Part shown: one piece after another, positions 45,657-56,096 of the stretch
How positions within the stretch are numbered: the stretch's first letter is position 1
Layout of the letters: every line of letters begins with the position of its first letter
DNA from: Porodaedalea pini
Taxonomy: Eukaryota > Basidiomycota > Agaricomycetes > Hymenochaetales > Hymenochaetaceae
DNA: 64,000 bases
Assembly (NCBI GenBank): GCA_002794775.1
Contig: NBAY01000002.1
Coordinates: 2,108,001-2,172,000 of the forward strand
Reading direction: 5' to 3'
Notes under the pieces: generated by a model
Seen by the model: only the letters and a program-made list of their open reading frames with translations
Database searches by the model: none
What the model was told of the DNA's origin: nothing
Made by a program: the position numbers and the translations under genes

Positions 45657-46077
45657 TGTCATGGACACTTTTTAAATTATCTTATCTTATCATATCTTAT
45701 CCATCCATCACTAATCACGCTTATTCCTGCTTACTCATTATTCATTACGCTCCTTCTCGCACTATCCTTACTCGCTGACCGATCCTATGATTTCATTATT
45801 CTATGAAGTTCCACGACGTTCTATCATCTATCCTTATGTAGTAGTTAATTCCCTGGTCCGTGCGCAGCCGCTGAAGGGTATATAAGTAGGTAGTCCTCCT
45901 GTACTTATCCCCTAGTTTCGACCTGGTCAATTCTACCTGGCTACGTCCAGAAGCTGCTCCTTATCTCCGCGCTGTGTCAGTTCCCCTGCCCCACCGCTCT
46001 CTCTTGTCTCCCTCCTCCTCTGACTGAGTTCCGCGTGACCCGGCTACCATTTGCGTATCCATAGTCCGTCGCTGACA
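45657..46077 (+). repeat. 3' LTR of element C
   Basis: 421 bp copy preceded by the polypurine tract GAAGGGGAGGG (about 45643-45653). Confidence 0.96.
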
Positions 46078-46082
46078 GACGC

Positions 46083-47369
46083 GTCTCGACGTCTCGATAT
46101 GTTCCTCGAGAGTTTGCGAGAGAATCAGTATGTTGTCGAGGTAGACGATGATCAGGTTGTTGTAGATCAGTCCTTTGAAGATGTGGTTGACGAAAGCTTG
46201 GAATGTCGCCAGTGCGTTGCAAAGACCAAAGAACATTACTGTCGGTTCAAAGAGGCCCATATTCGTGCAAAATGCTGCCTTCCACTCATCGCCTTCACGG
46301 ATCCAGACGTTGTAGTATCCCCAGGGAAGGTCAAGCTTAGTGATGTACTTCACTTTCTTGACCTTGTCAACGAGTTTGTCGATGAGAGGGAGGGGATACT
46401 TGTTCTTGATCGTACCATCATTGAGCTTATGGTAATCCTGGATCGGGCGTAGCGATTTGTCGGCCTTCTTGATGAAGAAGAAAGGCGACGCCATAGGCGA
46501 TATAGACCTTCGGATGTGACCAGACTTCAAGTTCTCGTCTAGAAAGTCCTTGAGCAACTGCTGCTCTGTTGGCGTGAGTGGGTAGATCTTGCAGTCACTG
46601 GGCTTGAAGTCGGGTTTCAGATCAATAACGTGGTCCCATGGTCGGTGTTCAGGCAACTTCTCGAACCCCTTCTCCGAGAATACGTCGGCATAGTTGTTGA
46701 GGTATGCGGGCCAGGACGCTTTGTCCATTCGCACCTCTCTCACCCTCCTCGTCTCCTTCACGTCCTCCTTCTCAATCGTGCACTCCTCCGGGCAACGGGT
46801 GAATTCAATCAAACCCACCTTCCAGTCGACCTCTGGGTTGTGACGTCGAAGCCAATCATAACCAAGGAAGATGTTTGACGACACCAGCGATGTCACCGCA
46901 AGGACAATCCTCTCCCTGTGGTGCCCAATCATAAGCTCAACATTGACGTATTCTTCGATCAGGCCGGCTTCATTGTGCGTGCCGTCAGCATTGAGCACTG
47001 CGAGGGGCCGAATGTATCATTTGGTCTCCAACCCGTATCGCTCAACAAACCTCACGTCGATGCATGATCCTGTGCATCCCAAATCCACGAGGGCATGTGC
47101 ATCCACCTCTCTCATCTCACCCGCTATGCTGTGTCCGACGTTCAGGAGGAGGTCCAGCTGGCGTCCGCCAGTTCCCCTTATGAACAACTTCTCTTCGACG
47201 TCTTCTTCATTCACACCAGTAGGGTTTTCATAGTCAGAAAAGTCATCGACGCCGTTTGCATTTAGATATTGTACAGGCGGTTGACTATATTTTAACGGAT
47301 CCAAACTTGAAATCCTTGGAACTTCTCAGTCAGTCACCCCGGTGGCTATGCCTGACCACTCGCAAAACC
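46083..47369 (-). pseudogene. Protease and N-terminal reverse transcriptase of element A
   Basis: The -1 frame after the slippery site. The protease has LVDLGCTGSCID, where the catalytic motif is normally DSG (Ser to Leu). Stops TGA occur at 47326-47328 and 47017-47019. The RT half shows MASPFFFIKK and PLFPL-type KNKYPLPLIDKL, but the active-site box reads VYLDNIL instead of YLDD, explained by CpG to CpA. Other Arg positions have become Trp or Cys (VWIREG, AFCTN). Coding is cut at 46082 by element C. Confidence 0.87.
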
Positions 47370-48590
47370 CTGCGAGTCAACGATCTCTTTGTCATCACCT
47401 TCTTCCTCCACATAGTCCTCCACAGTCAACCTCCGAGTGTCTACGACTTCCTCGAATGCCGATTCCTTCATCACCCCTAGTTCGTCGGTGAGGAGGCGAC
47501 GTTCGCCGGGTGCCATCATCTGCAGCATATGCTGCACAATCGTCTTCCCTTGCAGGCACGCATCCTTGAAGTGACCGAGCTGGCCACATATCCAGCACGC
47601 ACGTCAGCGTTGCACCTCATTCATGGAGACGTCCATCGGCTGGCCAGCTCCTCCGAACGTGACGCCTGTCGCATCGCATTTGTCAACATGGGGGGTAGCC
47701 ACCTGGTGACGAGCTGGGGGTCCATGTTGCTGCTGCGGGCGTGGAGGGGATGGGAAGGCGTGGCCTTGTTGGATGGCGCGAATCTGTTGCTCACCCCGGT
47801 CAATTTTGATCACTTTCTTTTTCCAGTCTTCATACATTGTCGGGACTGGCATCGACCGTAGTACCCCTCTCACCACTTCGATGTTCATCGCCCGCTTCAG
47901 TCGATCACAGATGATGCTGTCGTCCATTAAACCCGCTCTTGTGATGATGACGTCGAGATCCTGGAAGAACTCATCGGCGGTAAGGTCCTTCTGAACCTTA
48001 GTCCGGAATTTCGCCAGCGCCTTTTCCTTCCGGTTTGGATCATCGAACAAGGCGTCCAGGCGCTCTTGGAATCTTGTCCAGCTGTCGGTGAAGGTTACGA
48101 TGCCGGCCATCGTTGATTCCTCTACGTAATTCTGCACCCACATTGCTGCATTACCACCTTTCAAGTAGGAGAGCGCAACGTAGATTTTGCTCTCTGATGT
48201 GGGGTATCTGTTCGGGTTGGCTGAGACGAAGAGGAGGACCTCGCGCTTGAAGTCTAGATAGTCGTCGCCACCAGTGAATTCACGTGGCCAGGCAACGTTG
48301 ATGTTGGGGGTCGGGAGGTTAGCTGCTGCGACCGGTGCCGGGGCATTATTCGCCTGATGGGCAAAGGTGTTTGCAACGATGGCCGTGATCTGCGCCATCT
48401 GATGTTGGCTAAAACCTTCTGCTGACATCGCGGGTTTGGGTGCAGGTGTCGAAGGTTCCGGGGGAGTCGGCGGTGAGGGGTCTCTGTTTGTTTTGCGGTA
48501 AGGACCTGGGTCAGTGGTAGGTTGACCATAGACGTCGATGGCGCAGGCGACGATGGAGCGGCTGGGGGCCACCTGGCTCTCCTTCCTCAT
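47346..48590 (-). pseudogene. gag of element A, one premature stop
   Basis: Capsid-like protein; the real start is probably the internal MSAEGFSQHQMAQITAIV. The body has WPREFTGGDDYLDFKREVLL and a C-terminal DATGVTFGGAGQPMDVSM segment shared with element C. A TGA at 47604-47606 interrupts it immediately before the zinc knuckle CWICGQLGHFKDAC, and the same frame then runs to TAG at 47346-47348. CGA (Arg) is the likely ancestor of the TGA. GGGTTTT near the end (47370-47364) is a -1 slippery site in register. Confidence 0.85.
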
Positions 48591-49125
48591 TCGTCTGATG
48601 AATACCAGCCGCGCCGGACTTCACTCCACCAGATGTCGTGAGTGACGCCGCTATTGTTGGTCGCAACGTAGCCTGGTTGGTCTGGATCCCAACAGGCTGA
48701 AGCAGGAAGGGCCCGTCACTGTTCATCGGTAAGATCTATCTTGACATTGGCAGAGGGATGGGGATCGGTTGTGCGTTCGATCCGGGGTTACGCCAACATT
48801 GAACGGGTTCATCGGCGAAGTTGATGACGAGGCGGTAGGATCCGAGCGAGATCACAAACGAGATTGTCGTCGAAGTTTGTACTCTTCTGGTTACCCACGT
48901 CCATGTCAGGTGTGTGCTCCACCAGAGGCTAATTCGGAGAGCCAGGGCCGGGAAAAGTTGGTTGGAATGTTTACATAATACACGAACATCCTAAAACGTC
49001 TGGGCAGGGTTGAGGGTTGTCATTTATGGGGTTTACACGTCAAGTCTGTCGAGGGGAGTGCTCCTCTAGACCGAGTGAAGGCGAGTCGACAGCAACGACG
49101 TACGCTGGGGATGAGCCTGGGTGAG
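48591..49125 (-). other. Leader region of element A, no gene
   Basis: The stretch between the primer site and the gag frame on the minus strand. A 71-codon frame at 48511-48726 lacks motifs. Corresponds to the leader of element C. Confidence 0.5.
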
Positions 49126-49136
49126 GTTCTGCTTTT
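49126..49136 (-). promoter_or_regulatory. Primer-binding site of element A (self-priming type)
   Basis: On the minus strand, AAAAGCAGAAC lies one base inside the 5' LTR. It is perfectly complementary over 11 nt to GTTCTGCTTTT (49343-49333, minus), which sits about 33 nt after the LTR TATA box. Neighbouring bases do not pair. This is the Tf1 self-priming geometry. Confidence 0.75.
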
Positions 49137-49137
49137 A

Positions 49138-49562
49138 TGTTAGGCGGGAGTCTGGGAGACGACTCAGACTGGGCAGGCCTCGGCTGACTGTCATCTGGGA
49201 CATACTATACTCGAGCGTAGACTCGGGATACGTTTACTCAGGCTAGGTCGTCACAGAGGTAAGAGGATTAATACAAGTCTAAACTAATACAGGGGGGACG
49301 AGTCTCACCTAGGTCGTCGCAGAGGTAAGAGGAAAAGCAGAACAAGGAGTTCATGCGATTCCTCAGACCTTATATAGCAGCAACCGTGGGACTATATTAT
49401 CTAAAGTTACATAAACGAACGGAATGGAACGAATGAAGGTCATGTGAAGGGAGTGTGGGAAATGATTGAAAAGACGATTAAATATAATGAAAAGGAGCGG
49501 TTAAAAGAAAAGAAATGGTAAAAGGGAAAATAAAAGACAGGGTGAAAGTTCAAGTCCTAACA
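49138..49562 (-). repeat. 5' LTR of element A
   Basis: Intact 425 bp copy, TGTTAGG...CCTAACA. It also preserves the empty site for B (CCTCAGACCTTATATAG at 49361-49377). Reading on the minus strand, a TATATAA lies at 49376-49370 and the predicted transcript start is about 33 nt further on, at 49343. Confidence 0.94.
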
Positions 49563-50223
49563 CGCATCCCCCACAATCTTCAGTCAAAAGCGGTTGGGAT
49601 CCTCCTTAACACACACAATATGCATGATCGAAACCTGCCAAGCCGATGCCCGGACCCTCTCTCATCACAAAAATCTGCAGAGTATTATAACTAATTATAT
49701 TCAATTATAAGTCTTAAAAGACATGTAATACATATAATCATTTCGGGCATAATTATAGAGCAATAAAATCTGAACTCCATCTTACAATCCACCATAATAC
49801 TTACCGAAAAGCATAACAGTCATACCAAATTATAATATATCAAAACACTTATGAGAGATTTTAATACATGATAAGACTTTCAATAGAGTATAAGTTAGTG
49901 GAAGTATTGCAGACTTATATATAATTAAATAAATTCTAAAGTCAGGATTACAAGGTGGCGGAAGAGTTGTCGGAGTTATAAAAGCAAGAAATTACTTATA
50001 ATGCTTTCTAATTGATGGTGATGCGCACTGTCGGTTCTCATGTATATAATAGTTATAGCTCACTTAGCAGCAGTTGTCGTGGATGACAATTAGATGGAAG
50101 TATTGGAATAGAATGAAATTGAAATAGCACATAACAATATGCGACCAACGATAGGGAAAATAGAAATAGCTGTTCAAGATGGATGGTATCGGATTGAATG
50201 TGAGCGGAAATTTCAATCAAAAT
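49563..50223. other. AT-rich spacer right of the transposon nest
   Basis: Strongly AT-rich from about 49680. The first 130 bp keep one plus frame open (about 44 codons, beginning RIPHNLQSKAVGILL), but nothing identifies it, and it does not look like a continuation of the LINE left of element A. No gene is supported. Confidence 0.5.
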
Positions 50224-51903
50224 TCATACATTGTCCTCTTCCTCTTCGTTGTCCTCCTCACCCTCTTCATTGCCCTCCTCATCCTCGGTCCAGTCTCGAT
50301 AGAAGTCTTCAATATCAGCTATGGCACCTAGGTCATGAGGATCGGTTGCCGCTTGGGTATTCGGAAAGATAATTCTGAGTAAGGGTTAGTAAGGGACCAT
50401 AATATCACATAGATGCAGATGAACATACCGATTCCACCAAATCAATAGCTCAGCAGTGTACCTCTTGACATGTGGGACATCAGACCTGAACAATTGAATA
50501 ATACCATTAAACATCTCGGGTATTTCTGGAGCACTCGACGTAGAGAAATGGAGCCTTGCGCTAAGAGCAAAGTAGACCTGGTAGTAATACATTTTTCAGT
50601 ATTATATATGCGCAAACCGTGAAACAAATAAAATACCTGGACAGTAACGTATGCAAGTGATCCTGGAGTGACTTCGGTCATACCATGGATCTCTGCATTA
50701 CCTATTTTCGTACACCTTGAGCCTTTGACAGCGGGACCTGAGTTGGCAGAAGAAGGCGCCGTAAAGATGTGTTTATAGGCCTACAAAAAGATGTAAACAC
50801 ATTAAGAAAGAAAAAGGAAGAAGACTTGCCCTGACGATCAAATTACCCTTCAAGAAGCCCTTCAGAGGGTTCCTTGGATGATAAATACCGTTTTCGAAGG
50901 CAAAAGCTCGGCTATGGTTGCCATCAAGTTCACGGGTAACTCCTTTTTTGTTTGTTACCGTGGCCCTGTCCGCACGCAACAAAGCTAGATATCTAGAAAG
51001 TATGTAATATAAATCAGCAATGATGTGATAGGAAAGGCATGAGCACGTCTTCTTTTGTTTAAGATTATCTCAAAGTACTTACTCCGGAGTGAGCGGCTGA
51101 ACCTCTGTGGGGGCCAGGAGCTTTGCGAGTGTCTCGTTCTCAAATCCACGTAAGTCTTTGCAATCATTATCTGGCCGTGTCGACTTGTTGTCAACGGATG
51201 GGAAAACGATCCACTGGAGGATAATTTTCCTGATTCCTGATGTATCGGCAGACCGAGCGGCACGCTGACCCTCACGCAACTGTAAACATTGTGAGAGTTT
51301 ATCTATGCAGAGGAAAAAAAAGCAATGACTCACGCAATTAACTATATATTTGAATGTCTGAGTATCCGCCTTGACGACCTTCTTGTACAGCAAGGTGTTG
51401 ACATCGAATAAAGCCTTCACAGCATCCACAGCACGGTGGACACTGACACAAGAACTGATTATTGAAAGAATAAAGTAGAATAAAACCAATCACTTACAAC
51501 GGATCAGTGATTTGTTGTAATTCAGCAGGGCTAAGCTTTGCGTTAGGAATACCTTTGTTAAGAATTTGTTGCGGGCTAGTCCATGGTTCATATGCTCTAG
51601 CAAGGTAGCGTCCCTTGCTGATGAAGATGTCCGCTGCAGTACTGCAAATGAGTAAAGTAAACAGATAAACGAAGACAAGAGGAAGAAGCCAGCGTACGCC
51701 TTCCTCTTTCCACTTCTCGTAAACTCTTCCTCTGGCACCTGTCGTGAAGCACTGGTCGAGTCCGAGTCAGAAGAGGAGTCTGAGGAGCTAGGCTGCGAAT
51801 CCGTCATAGGGGGGGTCGGTGTCATCAGGTACTGAGGGGCGAGCATTCCGTGAGGGAGAGACATCGGGTACTGAGGGGCGAGCATTCCATGAGGGGGAGA
51901 CAT
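50224..51903 (-). CDS. DUF6698-type fungal protein
   Basis: A basidiomycete family of unknown function, often multicopy in Agaricomycetes. The start MSPPHGMLAPQYPM (51903) includes a duplicated GMLAPQY segment from a short tandem repeat, then a Ser/Asp-rich linker. After an intron come ADIFISKGRYLARAYEPW, ELQQITDPL/VHRAVDAVKAL, KADTQTFKYIVNC, LREGQRAARSADTSGIRK, AFENGIYHPRNPLKGFLKGN and AYKHIFTAPSSA, then VYFALSARLHFST and YTAELLIWWNR. The last exon is acidic and ends EEDNV, stop 50224-50226. About eight short introns, all in consistent phase. The order of segments (a central GF-type box, then the 'GLFKG...AYKHIFTSPSS' box) is what I remember of DUF6698; the name rests on memory, not a search. 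Confidence 0.78.
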
Positions 51904-52462
51904 CGCGGTGAGTGTTCGAATACAGAAAGAAGCATAGTAACACCGTAAGTTTATAAGGCTGGGCGGGGGAGATCAGCGGCTGTGCAACTTTCACTGGAAA
52001 ACACAACCACGGCAAGATATCCCCTCTTGGCTATATCGCGTTATGATCTCACGTGTTTCAGTGAGAATGCCAGAACTTGAAGAGAGAAGGAAGAAAGCCG
52101 CACCGAATAGAACTTGGTAGGGTCGAATGGCCTAAGAGTCAGCCTAGTGCATACTCGTGGACATATCATCGACGGTCTGCAGTAGCAAACCGTCTTGTGT
52201 ATCTCAGCGGCTACAATTCGTATTTGCTGAGCTGAAGGTCGTCGTCTTCAGGGCCCAACACTTCAAGGATTTCTCCGCGGAGAGGCAGATTGAAATTGCG
52301 AGGTGTGTCATAGAAAGTTGCTTATTTGAATGCGCTGAAGGCTCGAACGTTTTCAAAGACATTTCAGTCCAATCCTGATTCATCCTACGTCAAGGCTTTC
52401 TCGAAGTTCTCCAAATTTCAATCCTTCGTCGACCACGTAACTTGCGACAGACCTATCTCAAG
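51904..52462. promoter_or_regulatory. Divergent intergenic region
   Basis: 559 bp between the DUF6698-type start (minus) and the 877-aa gene start (plus). Short open frames lack motifs. It must hold both promoters; no TATA box stands out. Confidence 0.4.
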
Positions 52463-55149
52463 ATGTCAAGCGGAGGTGATTACTCTTGGTATGGTACGAA
52501 TGGCGAGAATAGCTCGTGGGGTGAAGAGCAAGACTCGTGCCAGTGGGAGCTTGGCTCGTGGGGCAAGGAGCAAGGCTCGGGGGGCAAAGAGCAAGGCTTG
52601 GGGGGCAAAGAGCAAGGCTCGGGCCAGTGGGAGCTTCGCTCGTGGGGCAAAGAGCAAGGCTCGGGGGGCAAAGAGCAAGGCTCGGGGCGCAAGGAGCAAG
52701 GCTCGTACCAGTGGGACGGAGAGCTTGGCTCATGGAGCAATGAGCCTGGCCCGTGGGGCGATGAGCCTGGCTCGTGGGGCAATGAGCGTCGTTCGAGGAG
52801 CGAAGGACAACAACAGAATTCCTTACCTTTGAAAAAGACGCATGATCTCGGTACGTTTGCGAGCTGCTGATTCTGAAATGCATTCTAAAGTATTCGCACG
52901 CAGATGAGAGTGTATACCCAGTACGAGCCCTAGATGCCCGAGTTTTGGCGGATATGCAGTATAACAAGAACGTCATCTCGAGTCCGAACGCAAACTGGGT
53001 ACCGCAATACCCGATAGTGAATGAGAAACTTGGTGTTCTCAAACATGTCGATGGCTTTTGGGGAGGTCACGAATACAGCCGATGGCCCCAATTTTTCTCA
53101 AAAACTTCCATCCATCACGCTTGCATCCCGTTCGATGTGAATAACACCACGGGTAGCTTTGTGCGCCTTTGTTCTCTCGTCGTAGACATTCCTTTGTACG
53201 ATCCCAAAGAGTCTGAGGACTTTACGGAGGTCCTCCTGCTCGACGAGGATGGTAACAAGGAGCACTGGCACGACAACGAACCGCAGATGCAAGTCGGCTG
53301 GTTGCGTCGAGAACTTATCGACAATTTGGAAACCGCACTGCTCTTGATAGCGGCGAAAACGCGAACTAGTGGCTCGATACGCAGGCAAGAAGGGTCCGAC
53401 GACGGAATGGACAAGACATACAGGCGGTGCTTGCAAGCGGGCCAGTTTGGAGTCGAGCGCCTTCGCCTCCTGAAAAGCAGCTGGCGGCAGACGTTGTTCA
53501 CTGTACGCGACATCCAGCGCTCCATTCTCGAACTGCATGGGCTGCATACGTACCTCGATGTCGTGCTGCCGCGCATCAAGTCGAAGCAATCCTATGAAAC
53601 AGAGATCCTGCCTGTTTGCGGCGCATTCACTACCGAGCCCTCCGTCGTCAACCACCTCTATCGGATCGGTATACCTGTGTGGTTCATTTGTCGGCATGAA
53701 CAGTTAGATGGAAAAATTTTTGCCGTCCGGGATTGTGTTCCATGGTCGAAGTACGTTGAAAGCGGCTTATTCCAATTTAAAGGAAGGCCTCTTCACGACG
53801 GCTTTAGCTTTCAACTGGATGCGCATTTGCGAGATCTGTCGAGGAGTCAGTTCATGGTGGAAGACGACATCAGCGAGCTCCTCGAGCAAATGTACGGCTT
53901 TCAGAATCATCAACCCAGAGCTCCCGCTTTCAGTCATCCTTCGTCATCGTCGTCTGCTACGAAACACACTCAGGCTCCTCCTTCAATACCTTTGTCTTCA
54001 GTCCCTTCCACTGACGCAGCATCCCGGGTGAACGTACCTTCAAAGAAGAAGAAGAGCTTCAAGAAGAGGGCCGAGAAAGAAAAGGCGGAGAACAAGGGGA
54101 AGCAGAAGGCGCAAAGCGAGCCTTACATTAACTACGCTCGTATCCTCCACATACCGAACGGAGTTGATGGTCGACCGGACCTGCCTTCGTACCACAAGGT
54201 CGTGTTGGGCAGTCTGACGAAACTCAGCACCATAGGCCAGAACAAGACCCACGCTGCACTCTACCCACTCCCTCCACCTTTCCTGCTCATCCACCCCAGC
54301 GCAGAAAAGACGGCGGATCTTTATCTCAACTACATCCATATACGGCCTACATTGATTGATATGCTCCTCAAAGGCGGCATCTTCGACAAGTCAATATGGC
54401 GCAGGCTGCGAGACTGGAAGACCATCGTGCACGGCGACTACATGAAGTCCACGCCGCTCCCACCGAACACCGCCGATCCATTCGTAGAGCGCATCTACAA
54501 CAGGATGCCTTCGGTACTAGATGCCAGTCCGTCCAGACAGGCTGCCAGTCACATCTCTCTCTCTTCGCATGATCGTGACACGCCAGACGCGAGCGACTTG
54601 CCTCCCGCGAAACGGCAACGAATTTCCGACAAGGCGACCATCAAGGTCGTGTTCGGCGTCGAGCGCCACTTGGAGCCGTTCGATCGAACTAAGCAGCAGG
54701 TATGGCGCGGTAAATCCGTCTCAACGGACTGCATAGGCCGCAACAAGGTCCTTCGAATGGAAGTCCAGTGGGAACTTTCCGAGCTTTTATTCCGGTACGA
54801 GCTGTATGCGCTCAATCAACTGATCCTGCCGCGCGAACGCATGACAACGGACGAGCATCGGCAACGGAATGCTCTATTGAGCCGCATCTATCTCGGCACC
54901 ACCGACGGCTCGACCACTGTCATTCCTGACATACGGAAGCCGATAAGGGAGTACTGGGGAGAACAATTGGACGACGGCTCCGTCGAGGCCCTTTTCCTCA
55001 TTCTGAAGGTGTGGCCTGGCTTCCCCATGAGCGTAGGTGCCAGTGTGAAGGACTTCTGTCCCTTGATCTCATTCTACGTTGAGACCTTCGTTCGATATTT
55101 CAATCGCATTCCCTCTATGCACTGTAACGTTCCCGTCTCGCTGCTGTAG
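52463..55149 (+). CDS. 877-aa protein with N-terminal 7-residue repeats, unknown function
   Basis: ATG 52463 begins MSSGGDYSWYGTNGENSSW. Exon 1 (52463-52850, 388 nt) and exon 2 (52904-55149, 2246 nt) join in phase across a 53 bp intron (GTACGT...ACGCAG) and sum to 878 codons, which supports the model. Residues about 25-110 are Gly/Trp/Glu/Gln repeats (GSWGKEQGSGGKEQG) from a 21 bp DNA repeat. The large globular part has no motif I recognise; it contains WVPQYPIVNEKLGVLKHVDG, PYINYARILHIPNG, LYPLPPPFLLIHPS and a basic Lys-rich linker (KKKKSFKKRAEKEKAENKGK) that could act in nuclear localisation. It looks like a conserved Agaricomycete protein of unknown role. No transposase or helicase motif is seen. 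Confidence 0.75.
52520..52800 (+). repeat. 21 bp coding tandem repeat
   Basis: Diverged units of the type GGCAAAGAGCAAGGCTCGGGG, in phase with the reading frame (seven residues each), some separated by a CAGTGGGAGCTT-type insert. Because the unit is a multiple of three and free of stops, long open frames also appear in other frames and on the minus strand; those are shadows. Confidence 0.85.
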
Positions 55150-56096
55150 CATCACTCATTATTGGATAGGATACATTGTAATTATACGGCATAGTTCTTC
55201 ATGTATTTAATGCAATTGTAGTTATACGACATAGTTCTTCAGGTATTTAATGCAATTATACTTTCCGTGTAATACTTGCAGAGATGCTTATAAGCATCGT
55301 ATATAACCACCAAAGTCTTGCACAAGTATATGAGACGCTCGCAAAACTTACGCCTTGCTTATTATGGAAGTGACAGACTTTCCAGCACATTACATTTGCA
55401 TGAAACATATGTACAACTATTTCATGCCCTTATATCCTTGTGGAAAGTCTTAAATTACCCTTACAACCTTGCACAATTATTATGCACGCTTATAAGCCTT
55501 TAGGAAGCCTTGTCATCCCATTAAAGCTACATATAACCTAATTTAGTCTGGTCCGATCATTACTGCGTCATTATCATTCCCAAAAGCGTATATCATTTGA
55601 TGCAAAATTTTGTGATGCTGTACCAAACATGACATCCATCACATTCTTAACGTTTGCCCATTCTTTTCACAAATCCACCGCCAATTTTTTCACAAGACGC
55701 AACTCCCACTTTCATTCACAAATTGGTTCGCACCATCTAATTTCATGCTTCTTATTCAATTTGCCTACTTTTCTTTCCGTCGTCCGCCCGACCCAATGCC
55801 TTATTATTCAGACCTTCCACCCGATCTTATATAAAATAAAACCCCAAGTTACCTAATGGCCATTCTTCCACATTTACGCAGTCACGCATTCTGTTACTAC
55901 GAAATTTTCTTTCACCTCTTTTCTTTCCCTTCCTCCTTTTTTTCCTTTCGTCCGCTGTAGTGCGCATAGTGCAGAGTAGTGCAATATTACAAACGTTTGT
56001 GCACGTGGGCCGCATACGTCAGCAACGTCGCTTCAGTCGCGTTGCTTTTGAGTCGAGCGCAGCGCACAGTACCGGCTCTTTCCCTTGTACCTCCTC
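55150..56096. other. AT-rich intergenic region with a 40 bp duplication
   Basis: Two adjacent 40 bp copies lie at 55177-55216 and 55217-55256 (each containing CATAGTTCTTCA and TATTTAATGCAAT), differing at a few bases. From 55900 a pyrimidine-rich tract precedes the FAS1 gene and probably belongs to its promoter. No gene was seen. Confidence 0.6.

Larger units (their letters stand above)
39147..46077 (+). mobile_element. Ty3/Gypsy chromovirus C, apparently intact, inside the RT of A
   Basis: 6931 bp, 421 bp LTRs, flanked by the 5 bp duplication GACGC (39142-39146 and 46078-46082). The LTRs differ at one position noted (G versus A at a CpG, 39552 versus 46062), so the insertion is young. gag and one uninterrupted 1379-codon pol frame are present, with all catalytic motifs visible, so it may be autonomous. 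It shares gag and protease signatures with A and belongs to the same broad family. Confidence 0.96.
28888..49562 (-). mobile_element. Ty3/Gypsy chromovirus A (outer, oldest), split by elements B and C
   Basis: Minus-strand element bounded by 425 bp LTRs that start TGTTAGG and end CCTAACA. Removing B plus its duplicated AGACC (7501 bp) and C plus its duplicated GACGC (6936 bp) leaves 6238 bp. Gene order on the minus strand is gag, protease, reverse transcriptase, RNase H, integrase, chromodomain. All pieces stay in frame across the C insertion, and no indel was found. Six premature stops break it, all TGA. Flanking 5-mers (CAGTA left, CGCAT right) do not match, so the target duplication is lost or the flanks have been rearranged. 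Confidence 0.92.

Noticed and set aside
52458..53042. Long minus-strand frames over the 21 bp repeat
   Set aside because: Stop-free only because the repeat is a multiple of three; the plus-strand two-exon model fits phase and continues into a 2.2 kb exon.
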